Positions 1 through 8,413 of a stretch of DNA of 64,000 nucleotides are shown piece after piece. The stretch's first letter is position 1, and each line of letters begins with the position of its first letter. Where the stretch lies: the NCBI RefSeq assembly GCF_047302425.1, contig NZ_CP154855.1, forward strand, positions 620,001 through 684,000, in the 5' to 3' direction. This stretch comes from Oceanitalea sp047302425 (GTDB lineage Bacteria > Actinomycetota > Actinomycetes > Actinomycetales > Actinomycetaceae). The position numbers and the translations under genes are program-made. The notes under the pieces are model-generated. The model ran no database searches. It was not told the DNA's origin and saw only the letters and a program-made list of their open reading frames with translations.

Positions 1-358
1 CCCACACGGCCATGTCGAGGGTGCCGACGGCGACCGAGCGCTCCCCGTGGCCGCCGGGCTTCTCGTTGGTCATGAGCGTGGCCCAGATACGGGCGGGGTC
101 GAGGTTCTCGCCGGTGTCGTCGAGGAGCGTGGCGGGGTCGGCCGCGAGCAGCCGCGGGACGAAGCGCTCGCGCAGGAGGGAGCCCTGCCCGTAGCGGCCG
201 TTGGAGTTGAAGCCGTAGCCGACCACGGGGCGGCCGTCGCGCACGACGTCGGTCACCACCGCGACCAGGCTCAGCGTCATCTCCCGGAAGTCGATGTAGG
301 CGTTCCGGATCGGGGAGCTGATCGGGAAGTTCTGCTCGCGGATGTCGACGATGCGCAT
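1..358 (-). CDS. D(-)-tartrate dehydratase-like enolase-superfamily protein (C-terminus outside window)
   Basis: The gene reads leftward off the window edge and only residues 1-119 are visible, so it is partial, not broken. The N-terminal part (MRIVDIREQNFPISSPIRN, then GYGFNSNGRYGQG and MTNEKPGGHGERSVAVGT) matches the capping domain of the Bradyrhizobium-type D(-)-tartrate dehydratase, which removes water from D-tartrate to give oxaloacetate with a Mg2+ ion. The catalytic lysine and the metal ligands lie outside the window, so a related sugar-acid dehydratase is possible. It diverges from an AEC permease, which may import the substrate. The ATG at 358 is preceded by GAGAGGA as a ribosome binding site. 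Confidence 0.8.
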   Translation of the reverse strand, partial: MRIVDIREQNFPISSPIRNAYIDFREMTLSLVAVVTDVVRDGRPVVGYGFNSNGRYGQGSLLRERFVPRLLAADPATLLDDTGENLDPARIWATLMTNEKPGGHGERSVAVGTLDMAVW

Positions 359-380
359 GGGCTGGTCCTCTCAATGACTG

Positions 381-410
381 ACGACGTCGTCCTGTAGCGT
401 ATAGCCTATA
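381..410. promoter_or_regulatory. Palindromic elements in divergent promoter region
   Basis: Between the divergent dehydratase and AEC permease genes lie a perfect 10-bp palindrome (ACGACGTCGT, 381-390) and a perfect palindrome with a one-base centre (TATAGCCTATA, 400-410). The second lies in an AT-rich patch, uncommon in this genome. They could be an operator plus -10 elements shared by both genes. They do not resemble the LacI sites found elsewhere in the island, so a different regulator is implied. Confidence 0.35.
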
Positions 411-442
411 AGCAACGTAGTCGTTGAGGGACGGGGTGGCGG

Positions 443-1357
443 GTGAACGGCGTACTGACCGGGTTCGCGATCGTGGCGGTGCTCATCGCGCTGGGCTACC
501 TCGCCGCGCGCACCGGCGCCCTCCCCGCCGAGGGGGAGTCGACCCTCGCGCGCTTCGTCTTCTACCTGGCCTCGCCCGCGCTGCTGTTCACGACCCTGCT
601 CGAGGCGCCGCTCGAGACCGTCTTCTCCCGGCTGCTCGTCGGCGTGGCCGCGAGCAGCCTCCTCGTCGCCGCGCTCTACCTCGTCGTCTCCGGACTGCTG
701 TGGCGGCGCGCGCCGGGGGAGCGGGTCATCGGCGCGCTCACCGCCTCCTACGTCAACGCCGCCAACCTCGGCATCCCGATCAGCGCCTACGTCCTCGGCG
801 ACGTCTCCTACGTCGCGCCCGTGCTGCTCTTCCAGCTCATCGTCGTCGCGCCGGTCGCCCTGCTCGTCCTCGACCTCGTCTCGCCCACCCGCGCGCCCGG
901 CCGGTCGTGGCTGCGGCCACTGGCCAACCCCATCATCTGGGCCTCCCTCCTCGGCGTCGTGCTCGGGGCGGCCGGGGTGAGCCTGCCCGCTGCGGCGCTC
1001 GAGCCCGTGCGGGTGCTCGGCGGCGCCGCGGTGCCCGTGGCGCTCGTCGTCTTCGGCTTCTCGCTGCGGGGATCGGCGACGGCCGTGCGGGCCGGGTCCG
1101 GCGACGTCCTGCTCGCCACCACCCTCAAGGTGGTGGCCCACCCGCTCGTCGCCTACGCGCTCGGCCGGTGGGTGCTCGGGCTCGAGGGCACCCTGCTCCT
1201 GGCCGTCACCGTGCTCGGCGCGCTGCCCGCGGCGCAGAACGTCTTCGTCTACGCCGTCCGCTACCAGCAGGCGGTGCCGCAGGCGCGCGCCGTCGTGCTC
1301 GCGAGCACCGTGCTCGCCGTCCCCGCCGTCCTCGTCGCGACCCTGGTGGCGACGTGA
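443..1357 (+). CDS. AEC (auxin efflux carrier) family transporter
   Basis: This is an integral membrane protein of 304 residues made almost entirely of hydrophobic segments (about ten helices), with the family's N-terminal pattern (FYLASPALLFTTLLEAPLE at about 33-51) and the mid-protein NAANLGIPI motif. AEC carriers are secondary transporters of organic acids and similar anions across the cytoplasmic membrane. Divergence from the tartrate-dehydratase-like gene suggests a hydroxy-acid or sugar-acid substrate, but nothing in the sequence fixes substrate or direction. The start is GTG at 443. A hairpin follows the stop codon. Confidence 0.82.
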   Translation: MNGVLTGFAIVAVLIALGYLAARTGALPAEGESTLARFVFYLASPALLFTTLLEAPLETVFSRLLVGVAASSLLVAALYLVVSGLLWRRAPGERVIGALTASYVNAANLGIPISAYVLGDVSYVAPVLLFQLIVVAPVALLVLDLVSPTRAPGRSWLRPLANPIIWASLLGVVLGAAGVSLPAAALEPVRVLGGAAVPVALVVFGFSLRGSATAVRAGSGDVLLATTLKVVAHPLVAYALGRWVLGLEGTLLLAVTVLGALPAAQNVFVYAVRYQQAVPQARAVVLASTVLAVPAVLVATLVAT

Positions 1358-1390
1358 CTCCGCCCCGGGCTGGGCGTACCCACAGCCCCT

Positions 1391-1415
1391 CCGGGCGACG
1401 CCTGGCGTCGCCCGG
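1391..1415 (+). terminator. Hairpin after AEC transporter gene
   Basis: CCGGGCGACGCC (1391-1402) and its exact complement (1404-1415) form a GC-rich hairpin with the innermost bases unpaired as the loop. It lies 34 nt after the stop codon. There is no T run, which is usual in high-GC actinobacteria. Confidence 0.5.
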
Positions 1416-1493
1416 CCGTCGGTCCGCGCGCGGGGGAGACCAGCCCCGCCGCGGCACCGGCGCCGACCGTACGACGCAAAGGAGCCTCGACCC

Positions 1494-2795
1494 ATGACCA
1501 CGACAACCCACCGCCGCGCCCGCGCCCTCGCGATGGCCGGGGCCGGTGCGCTCATGCTCTCCGCCTGCGCGCAGGACGCCGCCGGCGGCGGCGGCTCGGA
1601 CGACGGGGAGGTCGTCCTCCAGTTCTCCTGGTGGGGCGGCGACAAGCGCCACACCTACACCCAGGAGCTCATCGAGATCTACGAGGAGCAGAACCCCGGC
1701 GTGCGCGTCGTGGGGACGTACACGGACTTCTCCTCCTACTGGGACCGGCTGAGCACGAACATCGCCGGCGGGCAGATGCCCGACGTCATGCAGCACGAGA
1801 CGCGCTACATCCGCGAGTACGTCGACCGCGGGCTGCTCGCCGACCTCGGCGAGCTCGACGGGCTCGACGTCAGCGAGATCGACCCGGCGGTCGCCGAGAC
1901 CGGCGTCGTGGACGGGAGCATGTACGCGGTCCCGATCGGCGTCAACGCCTTCGCCGTCGCGATCGACCCGCAGGCCTTCGCCGAGGCGGGGGTGGAGGTG
2001 CCCGACGACGACGCCTGGACCTGGGCGGACTGGGTCGACGTCGCCGCGGAGGTCACCTCGGCCTCCGGTGGCGAGCTCCTCGGCGTGCAGCCCCGTCCCG
2101 AGCACGACGCGATGCTCGACGTCTTCGCCCGGCAGCGCGGCGAGGCGCTGTTCACCGAGGACGGGGAGATCGGCCTGACCCGGGAGACCCTCGTCGACTT
2201 CTGGACCACCGTGCTCGCCTTCCACGAGACGGGCGGCGCGGCCGAGCCGACCGTGGCGCTGGAGATCGACGCGGCCGAGCTCGAGGGCTCGGTCCTCGGG
2301 ACCAACAGCGGCGCGACGGCGCCCTTCTGGAGCAACCAGCTCCCCGCCCTGGAGGAGTCGGCCGGCCGGGAGATCGCCCTGCTCCGCTTCCCCGGGGAGA
2401 CGTCCGAGGAGCACAGCGGGATGTTCCTCAAGCCGGCCCAGTTCTGGTCGATCGGCGCCGACACCGAGCACCCGGAGGAGGCGGCCGCCTTCGTCGACTT
2501 CCTCCTCAACTCCCCGGAGTCGATCGAGGTCATGCTCAGCGAGCGCGGCCTGCCGGCCAACCTCGAGCGGCGCGCGGAGGTGCTCGCCGACCTGCCGCCC
2601 GCCGACCAGCGCACGGCCGAGTTTCTCGAGGAGATCGGCCCGGAGCTCGAGGCGCCGCCGGTCCTGCCCCCGCCCGGCGGTGGCGAGGTCGAGACCGTCC
2701 TCAAGGGCCTGTACGAGGAGCTGCTCTTCGAGCGGGTCTCGGTCGAGGAGGCCGCCGACCTGTACCTCGAGCGCGTCGCCGCAGCGATCGGCTGA
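1494..2795 (+). CDS. Sugar ABC transporter substrate-binding lipoprotein (paralogue 1)
   Basis: This family 1 extracellular solute-binding protein has 433 residues. A twin-arginine-like N-terminus and a hydrophobic stretch end in the lipobox LSAC (lipidated Cys25), so it should sit on the outer face of the membrane. It is clearly paralogous along its whole length to the binding protein at 9445-10788 (shared FSWWG, DRG.LADL, GLPANL and a proline-rich tail before the last helix). Its likely partners are the permeases at 7475-9350, because no others are present. Context suggests uronate, uronate oligomers or glucuronides as ligand. It has a good ribosome binding site (AAAGGAG) before ATG 1494. 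Confidence 0.88.
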   Translation: MTTTTHRRARALAMAGAGALMLSACAQDAAGGGGSDDGEVVLQFSWWGGDKRHTYTQELIEIYEEQNPGVRVVGTYTDFSSYWDRLSTNIAGGQMPDVMQHETRYIREYVDRGLLADLGELDGLDVSEIDPAVAETGVVDGSMYAVPIGVNAFAVAIDPQAFAEAGVEVPDDDAWTWADWVDVAAEVTSASGGELLGVQPRPEHDAMLDVFARQRGEALFTEDGEIGLTRETLVDFWTTVLAFHETGGAAEPTVALEIDAAELEGSVLGTNSGATAPFWSNQLPALEESAGREIALLRFPGETSEEHSGMFLKPAQFWSIGADTEHPEEAAAFVDFLLNSPESIEVMLSERGLPANLERRAEVLADLPPADQRTAEFLEEIGPELEAPPVLPPPGGGEVETVLKGLYEELLFERVSVEEAADLYLERVAAAIG

Positions 2796-2835
2796 GCGGG
2801 CTGTCCCGTGGTGGACAGGCTGTGCCATGCTGGGG

Positions 2836-2851
2836 CGGAAGCGTTTTCGCA
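2836..2851. promoter_or_regulatory. LacI-type operator, site 1
   Basis: CGGAAGCGTTTTCGCA (read on the other strand TGCGAAAACGCTTCCG) is an imperfect palindrome centred on CG, typical of LacI-family operators. It ends where the ribosome binding site of the downstream oxidoreductase gene begins. It aligns base for base with the sites at 7287-7302 and 13767-13782, giving TGCGRAARCGMTKMCR. Confidence 0.65.
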
Positions 2852-2862
2852 AAGGAGAGAAG

Positions 2863-4209
2863 ATGACTGAGCACAGGAGCCGTCGTCGTTACGCGGTGGC
2901 CGGGACGGGGCACCGCGCCCAGATGTACATCGACGCCGCGCTGGGGGACCACGCGGACGTGGCCGAGCTCGTGGCGTGGTGCGAGCCCAACCCCGGGCGA
3001 GCCGCGTACTACGACGAGGTCGTCACGGCCGCCGGCGGGCAGCCGCTGCCGCGGTACGAGCCCGCGGACCTCGAGACGATGATCGCCGAGCAGCGCGTCG
3101 ACGTCGTCGTCGTCACCGGCCCCGACCACACGCATGCGGACCTGGTGAGCCGGGCGCTGCGGGCCGGTGCGGACGCCGTCGTCGAGAAGCCGCTGACGAT
3201 CGACGCGGCCGGGTGCCGGACGATCGACGAGGCCGTCCGTGAGACCGGCCGCGACGTCGTCATGACCTTCAACTACCGCTACTCCCCGCGCAACAGCACC
3301 CTGCGGGAGGTCATCGCGGAGGGCCGCATCGGCGAGGTCACCTCGGTCCACTTCGAGTGGGCGCTGGACACCGTGCACGGCGCGGACTACTTCCGCCGCT
3401 GGCACCGGGAGAAGGACAAGTCGGGCGGCCTGCTCGTCCACAAGTCCTCCCACCACTTCGACCTCGTCAACTGGTGGCTCGCGGACGCGCCGCGCCGGGT
3501 CTTCGCCATGGGCAGCCGCCGGTTCTACGGCGACGACGGCGCCGGAGCCGCGGCGGCCGGCCAGCCGCGGCCCGCCCGCGGGACCGACGCGCCCGCCGGT
3601 GACCCGTGGGCGCTGGACCTCACCAAGGACGAGCGGCTCAAGCGCCTCTACCTCGACTCCGAGCAGCACGACGGCTACATCCGCGACCGCGACGTCTTCG
3701 AGCCCGGCATCACCGCCGAGGACAACATGGCCGTGCTCGTGGAGTACGAGCGCGGCGCCTACCTCACCTACTCCCTCAACGCGCACGCCCCGTGGGAGGG
3801 CTACCGGGTGACGGTCAACGGCACCCGCGGCCGGGCCGAGCTCGAGGTCGTCGAGCGCGGCTCGGTCGAGTTCGACGCCCAGGGCAGCGCCGTCCTCGAC
3901 CCGTCCGCGAAGGACGCCGCCGACGCCGACGAGCTGCGGCCCAAGGGGGAGCGGCTGCTCGTCCAGCAGCACTGGGAGCAGGCGCGCGAGGTCCCGATCC
4001 CCATGGGCGTGGGCTCGCACGGGGGCGGGGACGCGATCCTCCTCGCGGACGTCTTCCGCGGGCCGCAGGAGGACCCGCTGGGCCGTCCCGCCGGCTACCC
4101 CGACGGCGTGCGGGCCGTGGCCGTCGGCATCGCCGCGAACGAGTCCATCCGCACGGGCTCCCCCGTCGACGTCGCCTCCCTCGGGCTGGCGGCTGAGGAG
4201 CGCCGGTGA
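2863..4209 (+). CDS. Gfo/Idh/MocA family oxidoreductase
   Basis: This is a 448-residue NAD(P)-dependent sugar or cyclitol oxidoreductase of the Gfo/Idh/MocA family. The N-terminal Rossmann fold carries VAGTGHRAQ (about residues 11-19), and the EKP motif with the conserved active-site lysine is near residue 108. The C-terminal substrate domain is longer than in simple inositol dehydrogenases. I chose ATG 2863 because AAAGGAGAGA lies just upstream and the Rossmann motif follows directly. It overlaps the next gene by 4 nt (GTGA), so the two are translationally coupled. The LacI-type site just upstream suggests induction by the island's sugar. The substrate is not determined by the sequence. Confidence 0.85.
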   Translation: MTEHRSRRRYAVAGTGHRAQMYIDAALGDHADVAELVAWCEPNPGRAAYYDEVVTAAGGQPLPRYEPADLETMIAEQRVDVVVVTGPDHTHADLVSRALRAGADAVVEKPLTIDAAGCRTIDEAVRETGRDVVMTFNYRYSPRNSTLREVIAEGRIGEVTSVHFEWALDTVHGADYFRRWHREKDKSGGLLVHKSSHHFDLVNWWLADAPRRVFAMGSRRFYGDDGAGAAAAGQPRPARGTDAPAGDPWALDLTKDERLKRLYLDSEQHDGYIRDRDVFEPGITAEDNMAVLVEYERGAYLTYSLNAHAPWEGYRVTVNGTRGRAELEVVERGSVEFDAQGSAVLDPSAKDAADADELRPKGERLLVQQHWEQAREVPIPMGVGSHGGGDAILLADVFRGPQEDPLGRPAGYPDGVRAVAVGIAANESIRTGSPVDVASLGLAAEERR

Positions 4210-5282
4210 CGAGCGACATCGCGGGCTACGACGACTGGCCGGCCGTCGTCCGGGCGCGCCCGGTCGTGTCCGGTGACGCCCTGACGACGGCGGTGGGCCG
4301 GGCGCTCGGCGTGCCGAGTCCCGAGCCCGGCCCGGTGGAGGTGGGTGAGCGGAGCACCGGGGACGGCGTCGAGCGCACGGAGCTGAGCTGGGACACCGGC
4401 TTCGGCCCGCGCACCCGCGCCTGGTACCTGCGTCCGGAGGGCGCCGGGGACGCGGTGCTGCCGGGCGTCCTGGCGCTGCACTGCCACGCCAACGTCAAGG
4501 CGGTCGGTGCCGAGCGGCTCGTCGGCACCTCGCGCCCGGTCGCCGCCGACCTGCAGCGCGAGCTCTACGGGGGCCGCCCGCTGGCGGAAGGCCTCGCGCG
4601 GGCGGGCTTCGCCGTCCTCGCGCACGACACCTTCGGCTGGGGCTCGCGGCGCTTCGCGCTCGACCCGCTGCCGCGCCGCGTCGACCGCTGGTTGCGTCAG
4701 GAGGACCGGGAGCTGGCCGACCCGGACCGCCGTTACGACGCCGCCGCCTCCCTCCACGAGGGGACGGCGGCCAAGTACGCCGGGGTGCTGGGCACGTCCA
4801 TGGCCGGCATGGCGGCCCACGACGACCTCGTGGCCCTGCACCACCTGCGGGCCCTGCCGGGGGTGGACGCCGAGCGGGTGGCCGTCACTGGCTTCTCCGG
4901 CGGCGGGGGGAGGTCGGCGGTGCTCACCGCCCTCGACCCCACGATCCGGGCCTCGGCGATCGTGTGCATGATGTCGACCTTCGCGGCCCTGCTCCCCGAG
5001 CACCTCGACGCCCACTCGTGGTACCTCGCCGTGCCCGGGCTGCCCGCCGTCCTCGACTGGCCGGAGGTCGCGCTCGGCAGGGGCGCGCACGACCAGCTGG
5101 TCGTCTACGCGGAGGACGACGAGCTCTTCCCCCGCGACGGCATGGCCGCGGCCGACCGCCTCCTGCGGGAGCGCTTCGCGGCGGGCCGCTACGAGTCGGC
5201 GTGGTACCCGGGGCCGCACCGCTTCGACACGGACATGCAGGACCGGGTCACCGGCTTCCTCACCGCCTCCCTGGCACGCTGA
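4206..5282 (+). CDS. Alpha/beta hydrolase, dienelactone hydrolase/acetyl xylan esterase-like
   Basis: The protein has 358 residues with an alpha/beta-hydrolase fold. The nucleophile elbow is GFSGGG, the probable acid is in YAEDDELFP and the probable histidine in GPHRFD near the C-terminus, so a complete triad appears present. Proteins of this type cleave sugar esters or lactones, and in this cluster removal of acetyl groups from a pectin- or xylan-derived sugar is plausible but unproven. It starts at GTG 4206 inside the stop codon of the preceding oxidoreductase. Its last 23 bases overlap the tail of the convergent fusion gene. Confidence 0.75.
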   Translation: MTSDIAGYDDWPAVVRARPVVSGDALTTAVGRALGVPSPEPGPVEVGERSTGDGVERTELSWDTGFGPRTRAWYLRPEGAGDAVLPGVLALHCHANVKAVGAERLVGTSRPVAADLQRELYGGRPLAEGLARAGFAVLAHDTFGWGSRRFALDPLPRRVDRWLRQEDRELADPDRRYDAAASLHEGTAAKYAGVLGTSMAGMAAHDDLVALHHLRALPGVDAERVAVTGFSGGGGRSAVLTALDPTIRASAIVCMMSTFAALLPEHLDAHSWYLAVPGLPAVLDWPEVALGRGAHDQLVVYAEDDELFPRDGMAAADRLLRERFAAGRYESAWYPGPHRFDTDMQDRVTGFLTASLAR

Positions 5283-7284
5283 GACCGGCCACCGCGGCGG
5301 CCGCATCCTCGTCGGTGAGCCGCCCGTCGGCGACGACGGCGCGCACTGCGCGCGTCACGCTGCCGCCGGGCGGCACGACGACGGGTGTGTCCCAGGCGAT
5401 CGCCGAGCCGACGCCCGGGTAGCCCGCCGCACGCACGAACCACGGGTCGCCCGCGGTCGCGTCGTCGTCGGGGGCGAGGACGACGGTGAAGTCGCCGTCG
5501 TCGGCCCGGGCCGACCACGCGAGCCAGGGCGCGGTCGTGCCGTGCACTGCGTCCTCGCCGCGGTGCGTCGAGGTGCGGACGTCGATCTCCTCGCAGGCCG
5601 GGAAGCGCCAGAAGAAGCCGCCGTAGCCGCCGGCCGGCCGCCCGTTGCTGCCCGGGCTGCCCAGGGACACGGGCTCGGCGGAGTCGTTGTGCAGGGTGAA
5701 GGAGAGCGCGAGCTGCCAGGTGTCGCCGTGCGCGGCCCAGCCGAGGCGACGCGTCTCGCGCAGCAGCACCTCGTCGTCGTGGCCGAGCCACTCGAGCTCC
5801 TCGGTGAGGCTCCCGGGGGCCTGCTCCTGCCACCCACGGTGGACGATGCGGCCGTGGTCGGGCCGCCACTTGTAGTCCCGCCCCCGCAGGTAGGTGCGTC
5901 CGCCCCACAGGTTGTTCCCCGCGACGTCCTGGACGGCGACGCCGACGCCCGCGTGCCACGTGTGGTCCGCGGGAGCGCTGTCGGAGACGACGACACCGCC
6001 GCGCGTGCGCACCGGGTGCAGGTGCGGGCGGGGGCTGTCGAGCGGGCTCGTGCCCGAGCCGTCGACGTAGGTGGCGACCGTCGTCCCGGCCACCTCGAGG
6101 CTCGCCAGCTCCTGGTGCTGCGGCGCCCACGGGGCGCCGAGCGAGGTGAAGGTGCGCAGCTCGTGGCCGACCCGCTCGCACCAGTGCTCGACGTCGTGGA
6201 CCACCGGGTGGCGCCCCTCGTCGTCGTCGGTCCAGGTGACGAGCTCCGCGGGGATCGGAGCCGGGTCGGGAGCGGTGCGGACGGCCTCGAGGACGGTCAT
6301 GAACGCCCCGCTGTCGGCGAGCGGGCTGAGGAGCGGGGCCCCGGACCCGAGGTGGTCGAGGAGGTTGTCGAGCAGCGGCGTGCGCCCCACGGTGAGGCGG
6401 CGGCGCTCGCCGCGGCCCTCGACCTCGAGCTCGTCGTCGGTGTAGAAGAGCGTGACGCTGCCCTCGGTGCCGTGGACGATGACGCGCGGGCGGGTCTGCC
6501 GCGCCGCCGTCAGCGTGAGGCCCAGGGCCACCTGGGTCCGGTCGGGCATGACGACGCGCACCGAGGAGGTGTCGTCGGCCTCGATGTCGTGGGCGTGGAA
6601 CAGGTCCAGCTCCAGTGCCGCGACGTCCTCCCGCCGCCGCGCACCGGCGATGCGCAGCGCGGTGGCGACGGCGTGGGCGAGCGGGTTGGTCAGCACGCCG
6701 TCGACGACGTCGCGGCCGTCCAGTCGCCGGCGGCCGGCCCACCGCGAGCGGGCGTAGTAGTCGGTGCTGCGCAGCCACGTGCCGACGCCGCCGACGCCGG
6801 TCACCTCGCCGATCTCGCCGTCGGCGACGATGCGCTCGATCTCCGCGAAGGCGTGGGAGCCGAAGGACTGGAAGCCCACCTGGCAGGCGCGGCCGGTCTC
6901 CTCGGCGAGTGCGAGGAGCGCGGTGAACTCGGCGAGGGAGGCGGTGGGCGGCTTCTCGAGCAGGACGTGGCAGCCCGCCCGCATGGCGGTGGCGGCGAGC
7001 TCGGCGTGAGTGTTGATCGGGGTGGCAATGATGACGACGTCGGGTGTGGTCGCGGCCAGCAGCTCGTCCAGTCCCGGGTAGTGGGGGGCGGCGCCCACGA
7101 GCTCACGCGACTCGCCCTCGGGAGGACGGACGTCGGCCACCCCGACCAGCTCGCAGCGCCCGGAGGCGATGAGCCCCTGCATGGCACGCAGGTGGATGAC
7201 GCCGTAGCCGTTCGCGCCGACGAGGGCGATCCGGAAGCGGCGGGGGGGTGACGTGGGTCGCATCGAGGTGCTAGCGTCTGCCAT
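5260..7284 (-). CDS. Gfo/Idh/MocA oxidoreductase fused to a PmoA-like (DUF6807) domain
   Basis: This two-domain protein has 674 residues. The N-terminal half is a Gfo/Idh/MocA oxidoreductase (VGANGYG nucleotide-binding motif, LLEKPPT with the conserved lysine). The C-terminal ~280 residues match the PmoA-like DUF6807 family (HPVRTRGG, HTWHAGVGVAV and GGYGGFFWRFP segments), usually a separate protein linked to sugar catabolism. Start at ATG 7284 is favoured: a TTGACA-N17-AACGCT promoter would begin transcription at this A, giving a leaderless message. ATG 7263 is the alternative. The gene opposes the ABC permease operon across a region with a LacI-type site. Its substrate is unknown. Confidence 0.82.
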   Translation of the reverse strand: MADASTSMRPTSPPRRFRIALVGANGYGVIHLRAMQGLIASGRCELVGVADVRPPEGESRELVGAAPHYPGLDELLAATTPDVVIIATPINTHAELAATAMRAGCHVLLEKPPTASLAEFTALLALAEETGRACQVGFQSFGSHAFAEIERIVADGEIGEVTGVGGVGTWLRSTDYYARSRWAGRRRLDGRDVVDGVLTNPLAHAVATALRIAGARRREDVAALELDLFHAHDIEADDTSSVRVVMPDRTQVALGLTLTAARQTRPRVIVHGTEGSVTLFYTDDELEVEGRGERRRLTVGRTPLLDNLLDHLGSGAPLLSPLADSGAFMTVLEAVRTAPDPAPIPAELVTWTDDDEGRHPVVHDVEHWCERVGHELRTFTSLGAPWAPQHQELASLEVAGTTVATYVDGSGTSPLDSPRPHLHPVRTRGGVVVSDSAPADHTWHAGVGVAVQDVAGNNLWGGRTYLRGRDYKWRPDHGRIVHRGWQEQAPGSLTEELEWLGHDDEVLLRETRRLGWAAHGDTWQLALSFTLHNDSAEPVSLGSPGSNGRPAGGYGGFFWRFPACEEIDVRTSTHRGEDAVHGTTAPWLAWSARADDGDFTVVLAPDDDATAGDPWFVRAAGYPGVGSAIAWDTPVVVPPGGSVTRAVRAVVADGRLTDEDAAAAVAGLSVPGRR

Positions 7285-7286
7285 GC

Positions 7287-7302
7287 TGTAAGCGTTTCCG
7301 CA
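7287..7302. promoter_or_regulatory. LacI-type operator, site 2, in divergent promoter
   Basis: TGTAAGCGTTTCCGCA (other strand TGCGGAAACGCTTACA) overlaps the predicted -10 box of the leftward fusion gene and follows a possible rightward -10 (CATGCT, 7282-7287). A bound repressor could therefore block both the fusion gene and the ABC transporter operon. It is the second of three matching sites in the island. Confidence 0.65.
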
Positions 7303-7319
7303 CGACGGTGTGATGTCAA
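7291..7319 (-). promoter_or_regulatory. Sigma-70-type promoter of the fusion oxidoreductase gene
   Basis: On the minus strand a perfect -35 box TTGACA (7319-7314) is followed by a 17-nt spacer and the -10 box AACGCT (7296-7291). Seven bases further is the A of ATG 7284, so the transcript would start at the start codon. Confidence 0.55.
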
Positions 7320-7474
7320 GCACCACGGTGCCCGGAAGCGGCGGCACACCCCCTCCAGAGCTGGAGCAGGGGCCACACAGACGTCTCGGTCATCGACGCA
7401 GATCCACCGAGGAGGACAAGTGAGAACCACACCGACACGGTGCAGCGCGGTGCGCTGCCGGAGGAGGAGTGAGC

Positions 7475-8413
7475 ATGTCGGCGCTCGGTGAGCTCGCGAC
7501 CATCCGCAAACGCAAGGGCAGGGCGACGAGGAGCCCGGCCGAGCGCAACGACGGCAAGGCGGCCATCTTCTTCCTCGGCCCCTGGTTCGTCGGGCTCGCG
7601 CTCATCATCGCCGGGCCCCTGGCGGCCTCGCTCTACCTCTCCTTCACCGACTACGACCTGCTGTCGGACCCGGTCTTCACCGGCCTGGAGAACTACATCC
7701 AGATGCTGGACGACCCGCGGCTGCGCAAGTCCCTGGCGGTGACCTTCACCTACGTCTTCGTCTCGGTGCCGCTGCAGCTGGCCGCCGCGCTCGGCCTCGC
7801 GCTGCTGCTCGACCGCGGCCTGCGTGGCCTGGCGATCTACCGCTCGGCCTTCTACCTGCCCTCACTGCTCGGCTCCTCGGTGGCCATCGCGCTGCTGTGG
7901 CGCCAGATCTTCGGCACCAACGGCCTCATCAACCACGTGCTGGGCTTCTTCGGCATCGAGGGGCAGGGGTGGATCTCGCACCCCGACCACGCACTGAGCA
8001 CCCTCATCGTGCTCAACGTGTGGACCTTCGGCTCGCCGATGATCATCTTCCTCGCCGGCCTGCGGCAGATCCCGGAGATGTACTACGAGGCGGCGTCGCT
8101 CGACGGCGCCTCCCGGCTGCGGCAGTTCAGGAGCGTCACGCTGCCGCTGCTCACGCCGATCATCTTCTTCAACCTCGTGCTGCAGGTCATCAACGCCTTC
8201 CAGACGTTCACGCAGTCCTACATCGTCTCGAACGGCACGGGCGGCCCGGTGGACTCGACGCTCTTCTACACGCTCTACCTCTACCAGCAGGGCTTCACCG
8301 CACTGAACATGGGCTACGCCTCGGCGATGGCCTGGCTGCTCCTCGTCATCATCGCCGGGATGACCGCGGTGAACTTCTTCGCCTCCAAGTACTGGGTCTT
8401 CTACAATGACTGA
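7475..8413 (+). CDS. Carbohydrate ABC transporter permease, MalF type
   Basis: This is an inner-membrane permease of 312 residues with about six transmembrane helices. It carries the coupling-loop pattern EAASLDGASRLRQFRSVTLPLL, the EAA motif that contacts the ATPase (about residues 208-229). A basic N-terminus (RKRKGRATR) precedes the first helix. ATG 7475 is preferred to GTG 7469 because GAGGAGGA (7461-7468) is at the right distance. The stop codon overlaps the start of the next permease by 8 nt. No ATPase gene is present, so a shared MsiK-like ATPase from elsewhere is likely. Confidence 0.88.
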   Translation: MSALGELATIRKRKGRATRSPAERNDGKAAIFFLGPWFVGLALIIAGPLAASLYLSFTDYDLLSDPVFTGLENYIQMLDDPRLRKSLAVTFTYVFVSVPLQLAAALGLALLLDRGLRGLAIYRSAFYLPSLLGSSVAIALLWRQIFGTNGLINHVLGFFGIEGQGWISHPDHALSTLIVLNVWTFGSPMIIFLAGLRQIPEMYYEAASLDGASRLRQFRSVTLPLLTPIIFFNLVLQVINAFQTFTQSYIVSNGTGGPVDSTLFYTLYLYQQGFTALNMGYASAMAWLLLVIIAGMTAVNFFASKYWVFYND

